A stretch of DNA of 33,863 bases from Acidobacteriota bacterium. Its GTDB lineage: Bacteria; Acidobacteriota; Blastocatellia; Pyrinomonadales; Pyrinomonadaceae. The stretch lies in the NCBI GenBank assembly GCA_020200235.1, contig JAIVJC010000004.1, forward strand, positions 1-33,863, given 5' to 3'. A program made the position numbers and the translations under genes. Positions 7,840-16,204 of this stretch are shown piece after piece (the stretch's first letter is position 1; every line of letters starts with the position of its first letter). A model generated the notes under the pieces. The model did not search any database. It saw only the letters and a list, made by a program, of their open reading frames with translations, and had not been told where the DNA came from.

Positions 7840-9446
7840 TCATCTCCCCGCCTCCGCGTCCGGCGCGAGTTGTAGAGCGATTACCGCGAACTGCCCGAAG
7901 GGCGAAAGCGTCTTCCGCTCGACGCCGTCGGTCGCGATTCTCGTCACGCTCACGGAGAAGGGGAGGGTCGCCACGGCGCGCGCGAGCGTCGCGGCGTCCG
8001 GGGCGTCGGGCGTCGCGGCGCGGCGGGGCGCGGCGAGCGAGACGAAGCGGCGCGCCTGCTCGCGGTCGTCGGTGAGAGATACAATCGGCGACTGCGAGCC
8101 GCCCTGCGTGGCGAAGCCGAGGGGGTTCTTGAAGGCGTCAGTCGAAGCCAAAGTCTTCCCCGTGGCGCGCGCTTCAAGGCAGCGACGAACCGCGTCTTCG
8201 CTCCCCAGGATGACGCGGTTCTCGAACACGCTCGCCGCGCCGCGCTCAGCGTCCCGCGAGACGCGCATCTCCGCATCGCCGACGCGCTCAGTGTGAGAGC
8301 CCTCGCCGAGTCTCTTGTCAATCAACGATCGCAGGGTCTTCTCGTCGCGCACCGACGCGACGAAGGCTAGCTCTTCGCCCTCCGGGTCCAGACGCGCGGT
8401 CGCGACTTCCGGACCCACCACGCGCAGGAACTCTCTCGGCTCGTCGATGCCGAAGGGCTCTAACGATTGTCCGAGAAAAGCCCCGGCGATAGGCGCGAAG
8501 GTCGGATCAAGCTCCGAAGAGATGATCGCGTTGATGCCGCGCCAGGTCTCTCCGGGCTCCGAGAAGTTGTAACGCGTGAGCTGGTGCGCGTCGGCGGGGA
8601 GGTATTCTGCTGAATGGAATGAAGCATCGGTCGACGCTTCGAGCGCGACGGCGAGTCTCGACGTGAGGTTCGACGGCTCGCGAGGACGAGCGCGGCGAGT
8701 TGCGTCAGCTTCGGCGCCCCACTCTGCGGGACGTAGCCGAACGCGAGCGCCTTCTGTGCCCCGACGCGCTGCCGCATCCCCGCCAGCTCCGGGTCGCTCG
8801 ACATCGCGGCGCGCTCGCCCCTGTGAGCCGCGAGACAAGCCTGGACAGCCGACTCGTCGTTGCCGACGAACGCCGCGCTGCCCGAGAAAGCTGCGACGAT
8901 CTTTTTACCGCTCGCGGGCGCAGTCCACGTCTCGAACAGCGTGCCGCCGCGATCAGCCTGCTCAAACTTCGGATCGCCATAAGCCTTGCGCGCGAACTCG
9001 CCGACGAATTTCGTGACCGCGTTGCGCGCGCGCGATTCGCTCGCGTGAGTCTCTGCGACGATCACGATGCGCGGGCTGATCTCGAGCGCGAGGTCGCGCC
9101 CCTCTTTCGCGTCGACGCTGAGAACCGCGACTGCCACCTGCGCGCGCGCGAACACGACCGACTCAGCCGACCCGATCCCCGTCCACCCCGCGAAGCGCGT
9201 GAGCCAGCCGAGGCGACCCACGTTCGCGCGCACTCCCGCGGCGGGGGCAACAGATCGCCACGCTGCGGTCGTCGTGAGTGCGGCGAGAATGTCGGGCACG
9301 CTATCGGCTTCGATGTAAATGAGGGAGTCCTGAGGGACGTACGAAGCCATCTCGACGCGCTCGGGGCGATCCCACCATAGCCACACGACCGACAGCAGAA
9401 TGAGTCCGCAAAATAGCAACACGAGTGAACGCAAGATTCTTCCCAT
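7840..9446 (-). pseudogene. Membrane-anchored exported protein with frameshift
   Basis: Two overlapping minus-strand frames read as one ~535-residue protein. The first half starts at ATG 9446 with an N-terminal membrane anchor (hydrophobic residues about 6-25, then WLWWDRPE) and runs to FGYVPQSGAPKLTQLAALVLA. The second half continues in another frame from EPSNLTSRLAVALEAS to the stop at 7840. A one-base change near 8672-8684 separates them. The mature part carries repeated statements of a VPQDSLIYIEAD type, resembling exported proteins such as DUF3352, but I am not sure of that family. A longer start at 9500 is possible. The lesion may be a true pseudogene or a sequencing error. Confidence 0.6.
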
Positions 9447-9673
9447 CGCCGCAATCGTAACTTCGTCCAGAAGGCGTAGCAAGAGCAATCGGGTTCGCAC
9501 TCAGCCCCGCATCTTCGTCAACCGTCGTCTACGTCTGCGGCTAATAGCGCGCGACACTTCAGCATAAACGAGTCTGGAACCACGACGGAGTTTTTCCAGA
9601 AAGGTCTCCGCATTCCACAAAACTTCCACGTCAAACCGCATAATGCCTATAAGTTAAACAATCAAAATAGATG

Positions 9674-9703
9674 TTGACAGTCTTAAAGCCGGTGGGCTAT
9701 ATT
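9674..9703 (+). promoter_or_regulatory. Sigma70-type promoter of the pil operon
   Basis: TTGACA at 9674-9679 is followed 18 nt later by TATATT at 9698-9703, a near-consensus pair in an otherwise non-coding, AT-richer patch. Transcription would start around 9710 and run through the riboswitch into pilM. Confidence 0.65.
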
Positions 9704-9756
9704 CTCAACGGGGGTGGGATTGCAATCTCGCTCCCCGGTTAAAGCAAGCTGTTTCT

Positions 9757-9872
9757 TTGACACCGACGAAAAAGCACACCCCGTGTGAGCGGGGGTCGCA
9801 AAGCCGACGGGAGTCAGGCGCTGGGCGTTCGCGCGTCGCGTTTGACTCGGCTGGGTTGCCGAAAGGTGTGTC
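9757..9872 (+). promoter_or_regulatory. GEMM-I-type cyclic dinucleotide riboswitch
   Basis: Conserved GEMM-I elements appear in order and spacing. GCACACC at 9774-9780 corresponds to GCAAACC. The P1b hairpin CCCCGT-GTGA-GCGGGG has a GNRA tetraloop. GGGTCGCAAAGCC at 9792-9804 matches the consensus GGGACGCAAAGCC closely. The second helix AGTCA...TGACT contains a TTCG-capped tip, and GGCTGGGTTGCCGAA closes it at 9849-9863. Outer pairing of GACACC with GGTGT(G)TC forms the basal stem. GEMM-I RNAs sense c-di-GMP and the GEMM-Ib subclass senses cGAMP. It lies in the leader of pilM, between the promoter and the gene. Confidence 0.85.
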
Positions 9873-9888
9873 GTCCGAGGCGTTCGCT

Positions 9889-9963
9889 CTCAGACGATTC
9901 CGACCCCGCCCGTCTCAGCCTTCGCATCGCGCTTCTTCCCCGGTTTCCGGTCTGAGTTTTTCT
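9889..9963 (+). terminator. Putative leader terminator / expression platform
   Basis: GTCTGAG at 9950-9956 is followed by TTTTTCT. It can pair with CTCAGAC at 9889-9895 (7 bp), or GG-TCTGAG can pair with CTCAGCC at 9914-9920. TCGTC at 9871-9875, at the edge of the riboswitch stem, can also pair with GACGA at 9893-9897. These overlapping options are what a switchable terminator needs. The function is inferred. Confidence 0.4.
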
Positions 9964-10143
9964 CCCACCGTGTCGTTCCGCGCCGACCAAGCGCCCGCCG
10001 TCGCCACCTTAATGATTCCCGCCACCCACACGACCGCCAGACCGTCCTCCCGCACGCAACGCACCAGAGTCCGACGCATTCGCGCCCGCCTGCGACGCGA
10101 TCAGCGCCGGAGAACGCAAAAGATTTCAAGGGACAAATAGCTC
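9964..10143 (+). other. Distal leader of pilM
   Basis: This C-rich untranslated stretch lies between the putative terminator and pilM. I see no gene in it. AAGGGA at about 10127-10132 acts as the ribosome binding site for pilM. Confidence 0.5.
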
Positions 10144-11067
10144 ATGTTCAAACGGAACACGAAGAAGAACAATCTCGTCGGCTTGGACATCGGCTCAAGC
10201 TCCGTCAAAGCCGTCGAGCTTCAAGGGAAGCTCGGCAGCCTCGTCCTGCTGAACCTCGCGCACGAGAGCCTCCAGCCCGACTCCGTCGTCGACGGTCAGA
10301 TCATGGAGCTGAACTCCGTGTCGCAGACCATCGCCAGCATCTTCCAGTCCAACCAGATCAAGACCGAGCGCGTGGCGGCTGGCGTCTCGGGCAGCTCCGT
10401 CATCGTCAAGAACATCATCGTGCCGCCGATGAGCGAGGCTGAGCTGGAAGAGTCCATCGACTGGCACGCCGAGGAGCACATCCCTTTCGACATCGCCGAC
10501 GTGAGCCTCGACTACCAGATCGTCGGCTCGAACGCCGACTCGCTGAGCGTCCTGATGGCGGCGTGCAAGCGCGACTTCGTCGCCAACATCAAGCAGGCGA
10601 TCCAGCTCGCGGGCAAGGAGCCCGTGATCATCGACGTCGACGCCTTCGCGCTCCAGAACTGCTACGAGGTCAACTACGATCCGCAGCCCAACCAGGCGGT
10701 CGCGCTCCTCAACATCGGAGCCTCGACGATGAACATCAACATCGTGCAGGGGACGCGCAGCGTCTTCACGCGCGACGTCTCCGTCGGCGGCAACCAGTAC
10801 ACCTCGCTCCTACAGAAGGAGCTCTACCGCGCCACCTCCGACGACGGCGAGGGCGCTGTGCAGAAGATTCTCGTGTCGGGCGGCGGCTCGAAGCTGCCCG
10901 GTCTCGCGGACTTCCTGACGAACCGCTTTGAGATTCCGGTCGAGCACTTCGACCCGTTCCGCAACATCAAGATCGACGCGCGCCGCTTCGATCCCGAGTA
11001 CCTGAAGGAAGTCGTTCCCGAGATGGCTGTCGCGGTCGGGCTCGCTTTGAGAGGAGTGGAGGCTTAA
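10144..11067 (+). CDS. pilM: Type IV pilus assembly ATPase-fold protein PilM
   Basis: PilM is the cytoplasmic actin-like protein of the type IV pilus alignment complex and binds the N-terminus of PilN. The N-terminal GLDIGSSSVKAVEL is the phosphate-1 loop of the actin/FtsA fold. SIDWHAEEHIPFDIADVSLD and LNIGASTMNINIV are typical PilM blocks, and VSGGGSKLPGL is the adenosine motif. At 307 residues it is about 45-50 shorter than usual. The gap lies between QKEL and YRATSDD (near base 10825), where homologues have a helical stretch. The frame is kept, so the product may be partly functional, or the assembly may have collapsed. It is the first gene of pilMNOPQ; its TAA directly abuts the pilN ATG. 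Confidence 0.9.
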   Translation: MFKRNTKKNNLVGLDIGSSSVKAVELQGKLGSLVLLNLAHESLQPDSVVDGQIMELNSVSQTIASIFQSNQIKTERVAAGVSGSSVIVKNIIVPPMSEAELEESIDWHAEEHIPFDIADVSLDYQIVGSNADSLSVLMAACKRDFVANIKQAIQLAGKEPVIIDVDAFALQNCYEVNYDPQPNQAVALLNIGASTMNINIVQGTRSVFTRDVSVGGNQYTSLLQKELYRATSDDGEGAVQKILVSGGGSKLPGLADFLTNRFEIPVEHFDPFRNIKIDARRFDPEYLKEVVPEMAVAVGLALRGVEA

Positions 11068-11763
11068 ATGATCAGGGTCAACCTTTTGGAATCCGTGACC
11101 GACCGCAACGGCGGCAGCGTCGCCGCGGTGGAGGCGCGCGTCTCCAGCCCGCGCGGGCGGGGGCTCCTCGCCCTGCTGGTCGTCGCAGGTCTTCTCGTCG
11201 CGGGCGTGACCTTCGACTGGGTGAGCGCGCGCGGCGCGCGAGCCGAGGCGATGGCGGAACTCCAGCGACAGCAGGAAGTCGCCGCGCGGATGGAAGCCAT
11301 CAAGAAAGAGATGAAGGAACTGGAGAAGCGGACGCAGGAAGTGCAGACGCGCATCGACGCGATCAAGAAGCTGCGCGCCGCGCAGCAGGGACCCGTCGCC
11401 GTACTCTCCGCGGTCAACGACCGGCTCCCGCGCGTCGCCGATTTCCGCCTCGAGAGCATCGAGCAGAAGGGCGACGAGGTCGTCGTCAAGGGCGACTCTC
11501 CGGACGAAGCCGCCGTCACGCAGTTCGGTCGCAGCATGGAGTTCTCCTCGGGGCTGTTCACGAACGTGAGCATCGAGACGAAGCGCGAGAAGATGGAAGT
11601 GCCGAAGGAGGCGCTCCCGCCGTCCGCCAAGGAGCTGCCCGAAGCCGCGAAGCCGACGACCGTCTCGTTCACGGTCAAGTGCAAGTACACGCCGCAGGGC
11701 GCGGGCAATCAGCAGACGCAGAAGGCAGCCGCGCCGTCCGCCAACCAGATCGCGCAGAAGTAA
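11068..11763 (+). CDS. pilN: Type IV pilus inner-membrane protein PilN
   Basis: PilN is a bitopic inner-membrane protein that pairs with PilO and ties PilM to the alignment complex. The short cytoplasmic N-terminus MIRVNLL is the conserved PilM-binding motif (consensus INLLP-like). A membrane segment lies at about residues 32-50, then a coiled coil (about 55-105) rich in Glu, Lys and Gln, and a small periplasmic ferredoxin-like domain. The C-terminal tail is low-complexity, rich in Gln and Ala. The start immediately follows the pilM stop, so translation is probably coupled. Confidence 0.9.
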   Translation: MIRVNLLESVTDRNGGSVAAVEARVSSPRGRGLLALLVVAGLLVAGVTFDWVSARGARAEAMAELQRQQEVAARMEAIKKEMKELEKRTQEVQTRIDAIKKLRAAQQGPVAVLSAVNDRLPRVADFRLESIEQKGDEVVVKGDSPDEAAVTQFGRSMEFSSGLFTNVSIETKREKMEVPKEALPPSAKELPEAAKPTTVSFTVKCKYTPQGAGNQQTQKAAAPSANQIAQK

Positions 11764-11814
11764 CCCGACGAGGCAAGGCGCGCCGCTCGCGCGCCGGGAG
11801 GGGATCGAAAGCTC

Positions 11815-12453
11815 ATGTCCAGACTGGCAGCACTCCTACAGAAACCCTGGTACGTCCAGTTCGCGCTCTCCGCGCTGGTCGCGCTCCTGCTCTACGCCCC
11901 CTTCTGGTGGCTCGTCACGAGCCCCATCCGCGAGGAGACGAAGAACACTCAGGCGCAGGTCGATAATCTGCGCGGCGAGAACGCGCGCGCACAAGCCGCG
12001 GCGCAGCGCCTCAACGAGTTCAAGGCGTCTTTCGCGCGCGCTCAGTCCGACTACGCGGACCTGAAGGCGCTCCTGCCCGAGCAGCGCGAGCTGACCAACG
12101 TCCTGCAGGGCATCCAGGATCGCGCGCGGGGCCGCCTCATGGTGACGCGCTTCACGCCGAAGGACGACGTGCAACAGGACTACTTCTCCGGCAAGCCCGT
12201 CGAGGTCGAGGTGTCGAGCAGCTACAACAAGCTCGGCGCGTTCTTCGCGCAGATGGCCGCCTACCAACGCATCGTCTCCATCACGGACTTCAAGCTCACG
12301 CGCATGAAGGAGCAGGCCGGCGGCGACAAGACGCTCGACGCGCAGTTCCTCCTGACCGCCTACTACGTCTCCAACGAGAAACTTCAGAGCGCCGCCAAGC
12401 CCGCGGCGAAGCCTGCTACTCCCGCCGCGCCGCACGCGCCTGAGGCGAAGTAA
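11815..12453 (+). CDS. pilO: Type IV pilus inner-membrane protein PilO
   Basis: PilO heterodimerises with PilN in the periplasm and connects to PilP. It has a membrane segment at about residues 15-35 (FALSALVALLLYAPFWWLV), a coiled coil to about 80, the LLPEQRELTNVLQGIQ motif typical of PilO, and a ferredoxin-like domain with SSYNKLGAFFAQMAAYQRIV. The last ~20 residues are Ala/Pro-rich. GGAGGGG lies about 13 nt before the ATG. It is 51 nt after pilN. Confidence 0.92.
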   Translation: MSRLAALLQKPWYVQFALSALVALLLYAPFWWLVTSPIREETKNTQAQVDNLRGENARAQAAAQRLNEFKASFARAQSDYADLKALLPEQRELTNVLQGIQDRARGRLMVTRFTPKDDVQQDYFSGKPVEVEVSSSYNKLGAFFAQMAAYQRIVSITDFKLTRMKEQAGGDKTLDAQFLLTAYYVSNEKLQSAAKPAAKPATPAAPHAPEAK

Positions 12454-12512
12454 GGGGCGCGGAGTTAACGCGAACGGATTTGTCTCTCAGCAAACCGCAC
12501 GGGGTGAGAATC

Positions 12513-13262
12513 ATGAAACAGGAACAGACGATGAAGACGAAAAAGTTGGCGACACTCGCCGCGGGTCTTCTGCTCTCGCTCGCGACCTCCGCCGCGGCGC
12601 AGCAGGTGAGCTCGTCCTACAAGGGCGCGCAGCGCGACCCCTTCGAGAAGCGGAAGTTCATCGCCAAGACTGTCAAGCCGGGTCCGAAGCTCATCGAGCC
12701 GCCCGCGGTCGAGGCGCGCATCCAGGCGTTCAAGGCGAAGAAGGCTGAGGCGATGGCGGCGCAACTCCCCGCGCCCAAGCCGACGACCGCCTTCCTGCTG
12801 AACGAGATTCAGGTGACGGGCATCTTCCGCACCCCGCGCGGCTGGGCGGCGATGGTCGAGGCGAAGCCGATCAAGCTCTCCTACGTCATCTACCCCGGCG
12901 AGTCCTTCTACAACGGGATGCTGGTCGCCATCGAGGAAGACCGTCTCGTCCTGCGCCGCGAAGTCCGCTGGTCTGACGGCAAGCGCGAGACCGCGGTCGA
13001 GATGAAAGCCCTCGCCCCGCCCAACGCGGTCAAGGACGCGATGACGACTGCCACATCGAGCGCCTCGGGAGCCAGTTCACCCGCCGCTCAGCAGGTGGCG
13101 GCGAACTCCGGCGCCGCATCCGCGAACCAGCAAGACCGCGCGGGCATCTGGGGCTTGCTCGACAAGCACGGCAAAGAGATCGAGGAGAAAGCAAAACAGT
13201 GCCAGGAGCGCGGCGGCAAAGCCTCGTTCCAGATGGACGGAACGGTCGTCTGCGGGCGATAG
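12513..13262 (+). CDS. pilP: Type IV pilus assembly protein PilP
   Basis: PilP links the PilNO inner-membrane complex to the PilQ secretin. The N-terminus carries a Sec signal (KTKKLATLAAGLLLSLA, cut after AAA), and the mature part begins with the flexible segment containing RDPF, typical of PilP. The beta-sandwich domain follows at about residues 95-165. Unlike many PilP proteins there is no lipobox Cys. I chose ATG 12513 because GGGGTGAG precedes it; ATG 12531, with AGGAA upstream, is equally possible. The C-terminus is extended by an Ala/Ser-rich linker and a short charged segment with two Cys. Confidence 0.85.
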   Translation: MKQEQTMKTKKLATLAAGLLLSLATSAAAQQVSSSYKGAQRDPFEKRKFIAKTVKPGPKLIEPPAVEARIQAFKAKKAEAMAAQLPAPKPTTAFLLNEIQVTGIFRTPRGWAAMVEAKPIKLSYVIYPGESFYNGMLVAIEEDRLVLRREVRWSDGKRETAVEMKALAPPNAVKDAMTTATSSASGASSPAAQQVAANSGAASANQQDRAGIWGLLDKHGKEIEEKAKQCQERGGKASFQMDGTVVCGR

Positions 13263-13503
13263 CGCCAGACGTTAGAGCATCGCGCCCCGATCAGTACCTC
13301 GCAAACACTTCTCACCACACGAACCGAGGCAGCCCCAACGCGTGAGCCGCCTCCAACCCACACCAGACAGCTCGCGAATGACAAAGTTCGAACCCGCGGC
13401 GACCGCGTTGTGCGGCGCGCGCTTGAAGGGAAAGTGCGAGGGCGCGAACCCGGACGAGCGTTAGCGCGTGGCGGCTGAAGCAGGCTCGAACCGAGGAAGA
13501 AAA
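13263..13503 (+). other. pilP-pilQ intergenic region
   Basis: In 241 nt I see no gene, terminator or recognisable RNA. GAGGAAG at 13493-13499 is the ribosome binding site of pilQ and decides its start. Confidence 0.5.
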
Positions 13504-15723
13504 ATGATTTTCAATCGACGACACCCGCTCAGAGCAGTCATCGACAGAGGCGCGCTCGTCCTCTTCCTGCTCTCCCAACTCAACGCGCTCGCGCTCGCCG
13601 GCACGAAGCCGGCGCACGTCTTCGCCACCACCGTCAAGACTTCGGTCGAGGGCGCGGCGACGCGCATCACCGTCTCCGGCACCGCCCCGCTCGCCCACAG
13701 CGTGCGGCGCGCCGACGAGCGCACGCTCGTCATCGAGCTGCCCGGCGTCGACGCCGCCAAGCTCGCGCCTTCCTACCTCTCCGTCTCCCCGCTCATCACG
13801 GGGCTCTCCGTGCGCTGCGACTACTCGACCGCGGGCGAGCCCGTGGGTCGCCTGCTCGTGACATTGCGCCAGCCCGCGCGCGAGCGCACCTATCTCGTGG
13901 CGAACGACCTCGTCGTCGAGCTGACTCCGACGATGTCCGGGCAGCACGTGATGGGTCCCGTCGTGTCCGCCGCGATCGCCGACGCGCCGCAGGTGCGCTC
14001 AACGCCCACCCCCACGCCGACGCCGAACATCCTGATCGGCGCTTCCAGCGACGGGGCGAAGACTTCCGCCATGACACCCGCCGGTCAGGGTCAGCGCTAC
14101 GGCGAGTACGGATTCGTCGGCGAGCCGATCAACATCAACGTCGTCAACGCCGACATCCGCGACGTGCTCAACTACGTCACGGAGCAGTACGGCGTGAACT
14201 TCGTCATCGACTCCTCGGTCGGCGCAGTCCCCGTCACCGTCAACGTGACGGACGTGCCGTGGAACATCGCGCTCGATTCGATTTTGCGCGCCAACCGCCT
14301 CGGCATCGAAGTCACCGGCAACATCCTTCGCGTCGCCACCCTGAAGGTGCTCGCCGAAGAGGCTGACGCGCAGGCGGCGATCAACAACGCGAAGCTCGAC
14401 GCCTCGCCGCTCGTCACGGAGTTCATCAGGCTCAACTACGCGCGCGCCGTCGGCACGCTCGCGCAAGCCGCGGGCTCGACCGGCGGGTTCTCCGGCGGCT
14501 CGACCAACCAGAGCTACTCCGGCGGCTCCGGCGGCGACTCCACCGGCAAGAGCGGCGATCAGGGCATCCTGCCCATCATCTCCCGGCGCCTCTCGCGCCG
14601 CGGCAGCGTCGAGGTCGACGGCCGCAGCAACACGCTCATCGTGACGGACGTGCGCGAGAATATCTCTTCGATCCGCCAGCTCGTCACGCTGCTCGATCAG
14701 CCCGAGCCGCAGGTCGAGATCGAGACGCGGATCGTCATCGCCAGCCGCAACTTCAGCCGCGACCTCGGCGTGCAGATTTCCGCGCTCGCCATCAACACCG
14801 GCAACGGCGCGGCGGGCACGATCGCGACCGTCCCCGGCTCGCGACTGCCCGGCACCACGGGCGTACTGTTCCCGGAGACGACGCTCGTCCCCGGCGGCAT
14901 CCCGACGGGCATGGGCATCGAGCCGACTCGCTCGCTCGGCGCGAACGCTCCCAGCACCGTCATCGGTCTGACGACGGGCATCATCGGCACGGCGCAGATC
15001 AGCGCGCTCATCACCGCCGCCGAGTCGAAGGGTCAGGCGAAGATCGTCGCCAACCCGCGCGTCACGGCTTTGAACAACCGCCCGGCGCAGATCGAATCGG
15101 GCTCGCAGATTCCGGTCGTCTCCCCGCAGAGCGGCGCGACTTCCGGCGGAGCCGTCGTCTTCACGACGACCTTCGTCTCCGTCCCCCTGCGTCTGTCGAT
15201 CACGCCGCAGATCACCGACGCGGGCACTGTCGTGTTGCGCGTCACCGCCGAGAACAACTCGGTCAACCTTTCGTTGACGAACTCGCTCGGCACGCCCGGC
15301 ATCGACACGCAGCGGATGCAGACCGAAGTGCTCGTCCCGGACGGCGGCACGACGATCGTCGGCGGCGTCCTCGCGGACGTCGAGGCGGAGACGCAGAACC
15401 GCACGCCGGGGCTCTCCGGCATCCCCGTCCTCGGCAACCTCTTCAAGCGGCGCGCGACGACGCGCACCACCAACGAGCTGCTCTTCTTCATCACGCCTCG
15501 CATCTACCGCCCCGACTTCCAGGGGCGACCCACCGCCGGCGCGGTCACGGATCGCACGCGCTCGACGACGATCAACCAGCCCGTGCCGCTCGGCAACCCG
15601 CAGTCGAACACGCCGCCGCCCCTTGCGCCCGGCTCGCCCGGCGTGCCGCCGTCCGACTCGCAGGGCAACCAGCCCGCGGCGCGACCCAGCTCGGAGAGAC
15701 CGCCGATGAGGGAGGAGGACTAG
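13504..15723 (+). CDS. pilQ: Type IV pilus secretin PilQ
   Basis: PilQ forms the outer-membrane ring through which the pilus passes. In order: signal region (about 15-35), an AMIN domain (about 45-150) for peptidoglycan or pilus contacts, a Thr-Pro repeat linker (TPTPTPTP), the secretin/TonB short N-terminal domain (ININ... DVLNYVTEQYGVNFVID), an N1-type domain containing a Gly/Ser-rich insertion, and the secretin core with LLDQPEPQVEIETRIV and VPDGGTTIVGGVL, ending at TNELLFFITPRI. A Pro-rich tail follows. ATG 13504 has a strong ribosome binding site; the longer frame from 13468 does not. At 739 residues it is normal. Its 3' end contains the GAGGAGG that serves the next gene. Confidence 0.95.
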   Translation: MIFNRRHPLRAVIDRGALVLFLLSQLNALALAGTKPAHVFATTVKTSVEGAATRITVSGTAPLAHSVRRADERTLVIELPGVDAAKLAPSYLSVSPLITGLSVRCDYSTAGEPVGRLLVTLRQPARERTYLVANDLVVELTPTMSGQHVMGPVVSAAIADAPQVRSTPTPTPTPNILIGASSDGAKTSAMTPAGQGQRYGEYGFVGEPININVVNADIRDVLNYVTEQYGVNFVIDSSVGAVPVTVNVTDVPWNIALDSILRANRLGIEVTGNILRVATLKVLAEEADAQAAINNAKLDASPLVTEFIRLNYARAVGTLAQAAGSTGGFSGGSTNQSYSGGSGGDSTGKSGDQGILPIISRRLSRRGSVEVDGRSNTLIVTDVRENISSIRQLVTLLDQPEPQVEIETRIVIASRNFSRDLGVQISALAINTGNGAAGTIATVPGSRLPGTTGVLFPETTLVPGGIPTGMGIEPTRSLGANAPSTVIGLTTGIIGTAQISALITAAESKGQAKIVANPRVTALNNRPAQIESGSQIPVVSPQSGATSGGAVVFTTTFVSVPLRLSITPQITDAGTVVLRVTAENNSVNLSLTNSLGTPGIDTQRMQTEVLVPDGGTTIVGGVLADVEAETQNRTPGLSGIPVLGNLFKRRATTRTTNELLFFITPRIYRPDFQGRPTAGAVTDRTRSTTINQPVPLGNPQSNTPPPLAPGSPGVPPSDSQGNQPAARPSSERPPMREED

Positions 15724-15729
15724 ACAAAC

Positions 15730-16095
15730 ATGTTTCGTGAGACTCTCCAGAAGATGATCGAGCGGACGGAGGGCGCGACCGGCGCACTCATCATGGGCAT
15801 GGACGGCATCGCCGTCGAGAAGGTGCTCACGCCCGAGGCGCGCGACGCCAACCTCGACGTCGCCGCCGCCGAGTTCACCTCGCTCGTGCGCTCCGCACAG
15901 CGCGCGGGCGGCGACATCGGGCTCGGTCACCTCAGCGAGGTCGTCCTCGGCTTCGACGACACGAGCGTGCTGATGCGACTCTTCAACCACGACTACTTCG
16001 TCGTGCTCGCCGTCGCGAAGGACGGCAACCTCGGACGGGGTCGCTTCGAGCTGCGCAAGGTCGAGCTCGACCTCGCGCGCGAGTTCTCGCTCTAA
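15730..16095 (+). CDS. Roadblock/LC7 domain protein (MglB-like)
   Basis: This 121-residue single-domain protein has the Roadblock/LC7 fold of MglB, the GTPase-activating partner of the Ras-like MglA that sets pilus polarity in Myxococcus. The N-terminal LQKMIERTEGATGALIMGMDGIAVE and the LFNHDYFVVLAVA strand are typical. It starts 6 nt after pilQ, with the ribosome binding site inside the pilQ end, so it belongs to the pil operon. No MglA-like GTPase lies in the window. A role in pilus control is inferred from position. Confidence 0.85.
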   Translation: MFRETLQKMIERTEGATGALIMGMDGIAVEKVLTPEARDANLDVAAAEFTSLVRSAQRAGGDIGLGHLSEVVLGFDDTSVLMRLFNHDYFVVLAVAKDGNLGRGRFELRKVELDLAREFSL

Positions 16096-16099
16096 AAAA

Positions 16100-16201
16100 G
16101 TCTAGAGTCTAGAGTCTGGAGTCAAAAGTCCGAGGTTGAAGTCACTCTGTGTGGTGACTTTCGACCTCGGACTTTTAGTCTTTAGACTCCAGACTCTAGA
16201 C
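16100..16201. repeat. Heptad-repeat hairpin, locus 1 (GTCTAGA unit)
   Basis: The left arm is 16100-16145 and the right arm 16154-16201, with an 8-nt loop. The arms read as successive 7-nt units beginning GTC (GTCTAGA, GTCTAGA, GTCTGGA, GTCAAAA, GTCCGAG and so on), largely mirrored in the right arm. It fills the gap between the convergent Roadblock gene and mtgA and may also act as a bidirectional terminator (A-run and T-run flanks). Confidence 0.85.
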
Positions 16202-16204
16202 CTT

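Noticed and set aside
9757-10140. A 127-codon open frame in the pilM leader
   Set aside because: It runs straight through the riboswitch, has no ribosome binding site and no plausible protein composition (Arg/Ser/Pro-rich).
13999-15990. A 663-codon minus-strand frame antisense to pilQ
   Set aside because: Its product is an Arg/Asp/Ala-rich shadow caused by high third-position GC; the pilQ frame has full homology.
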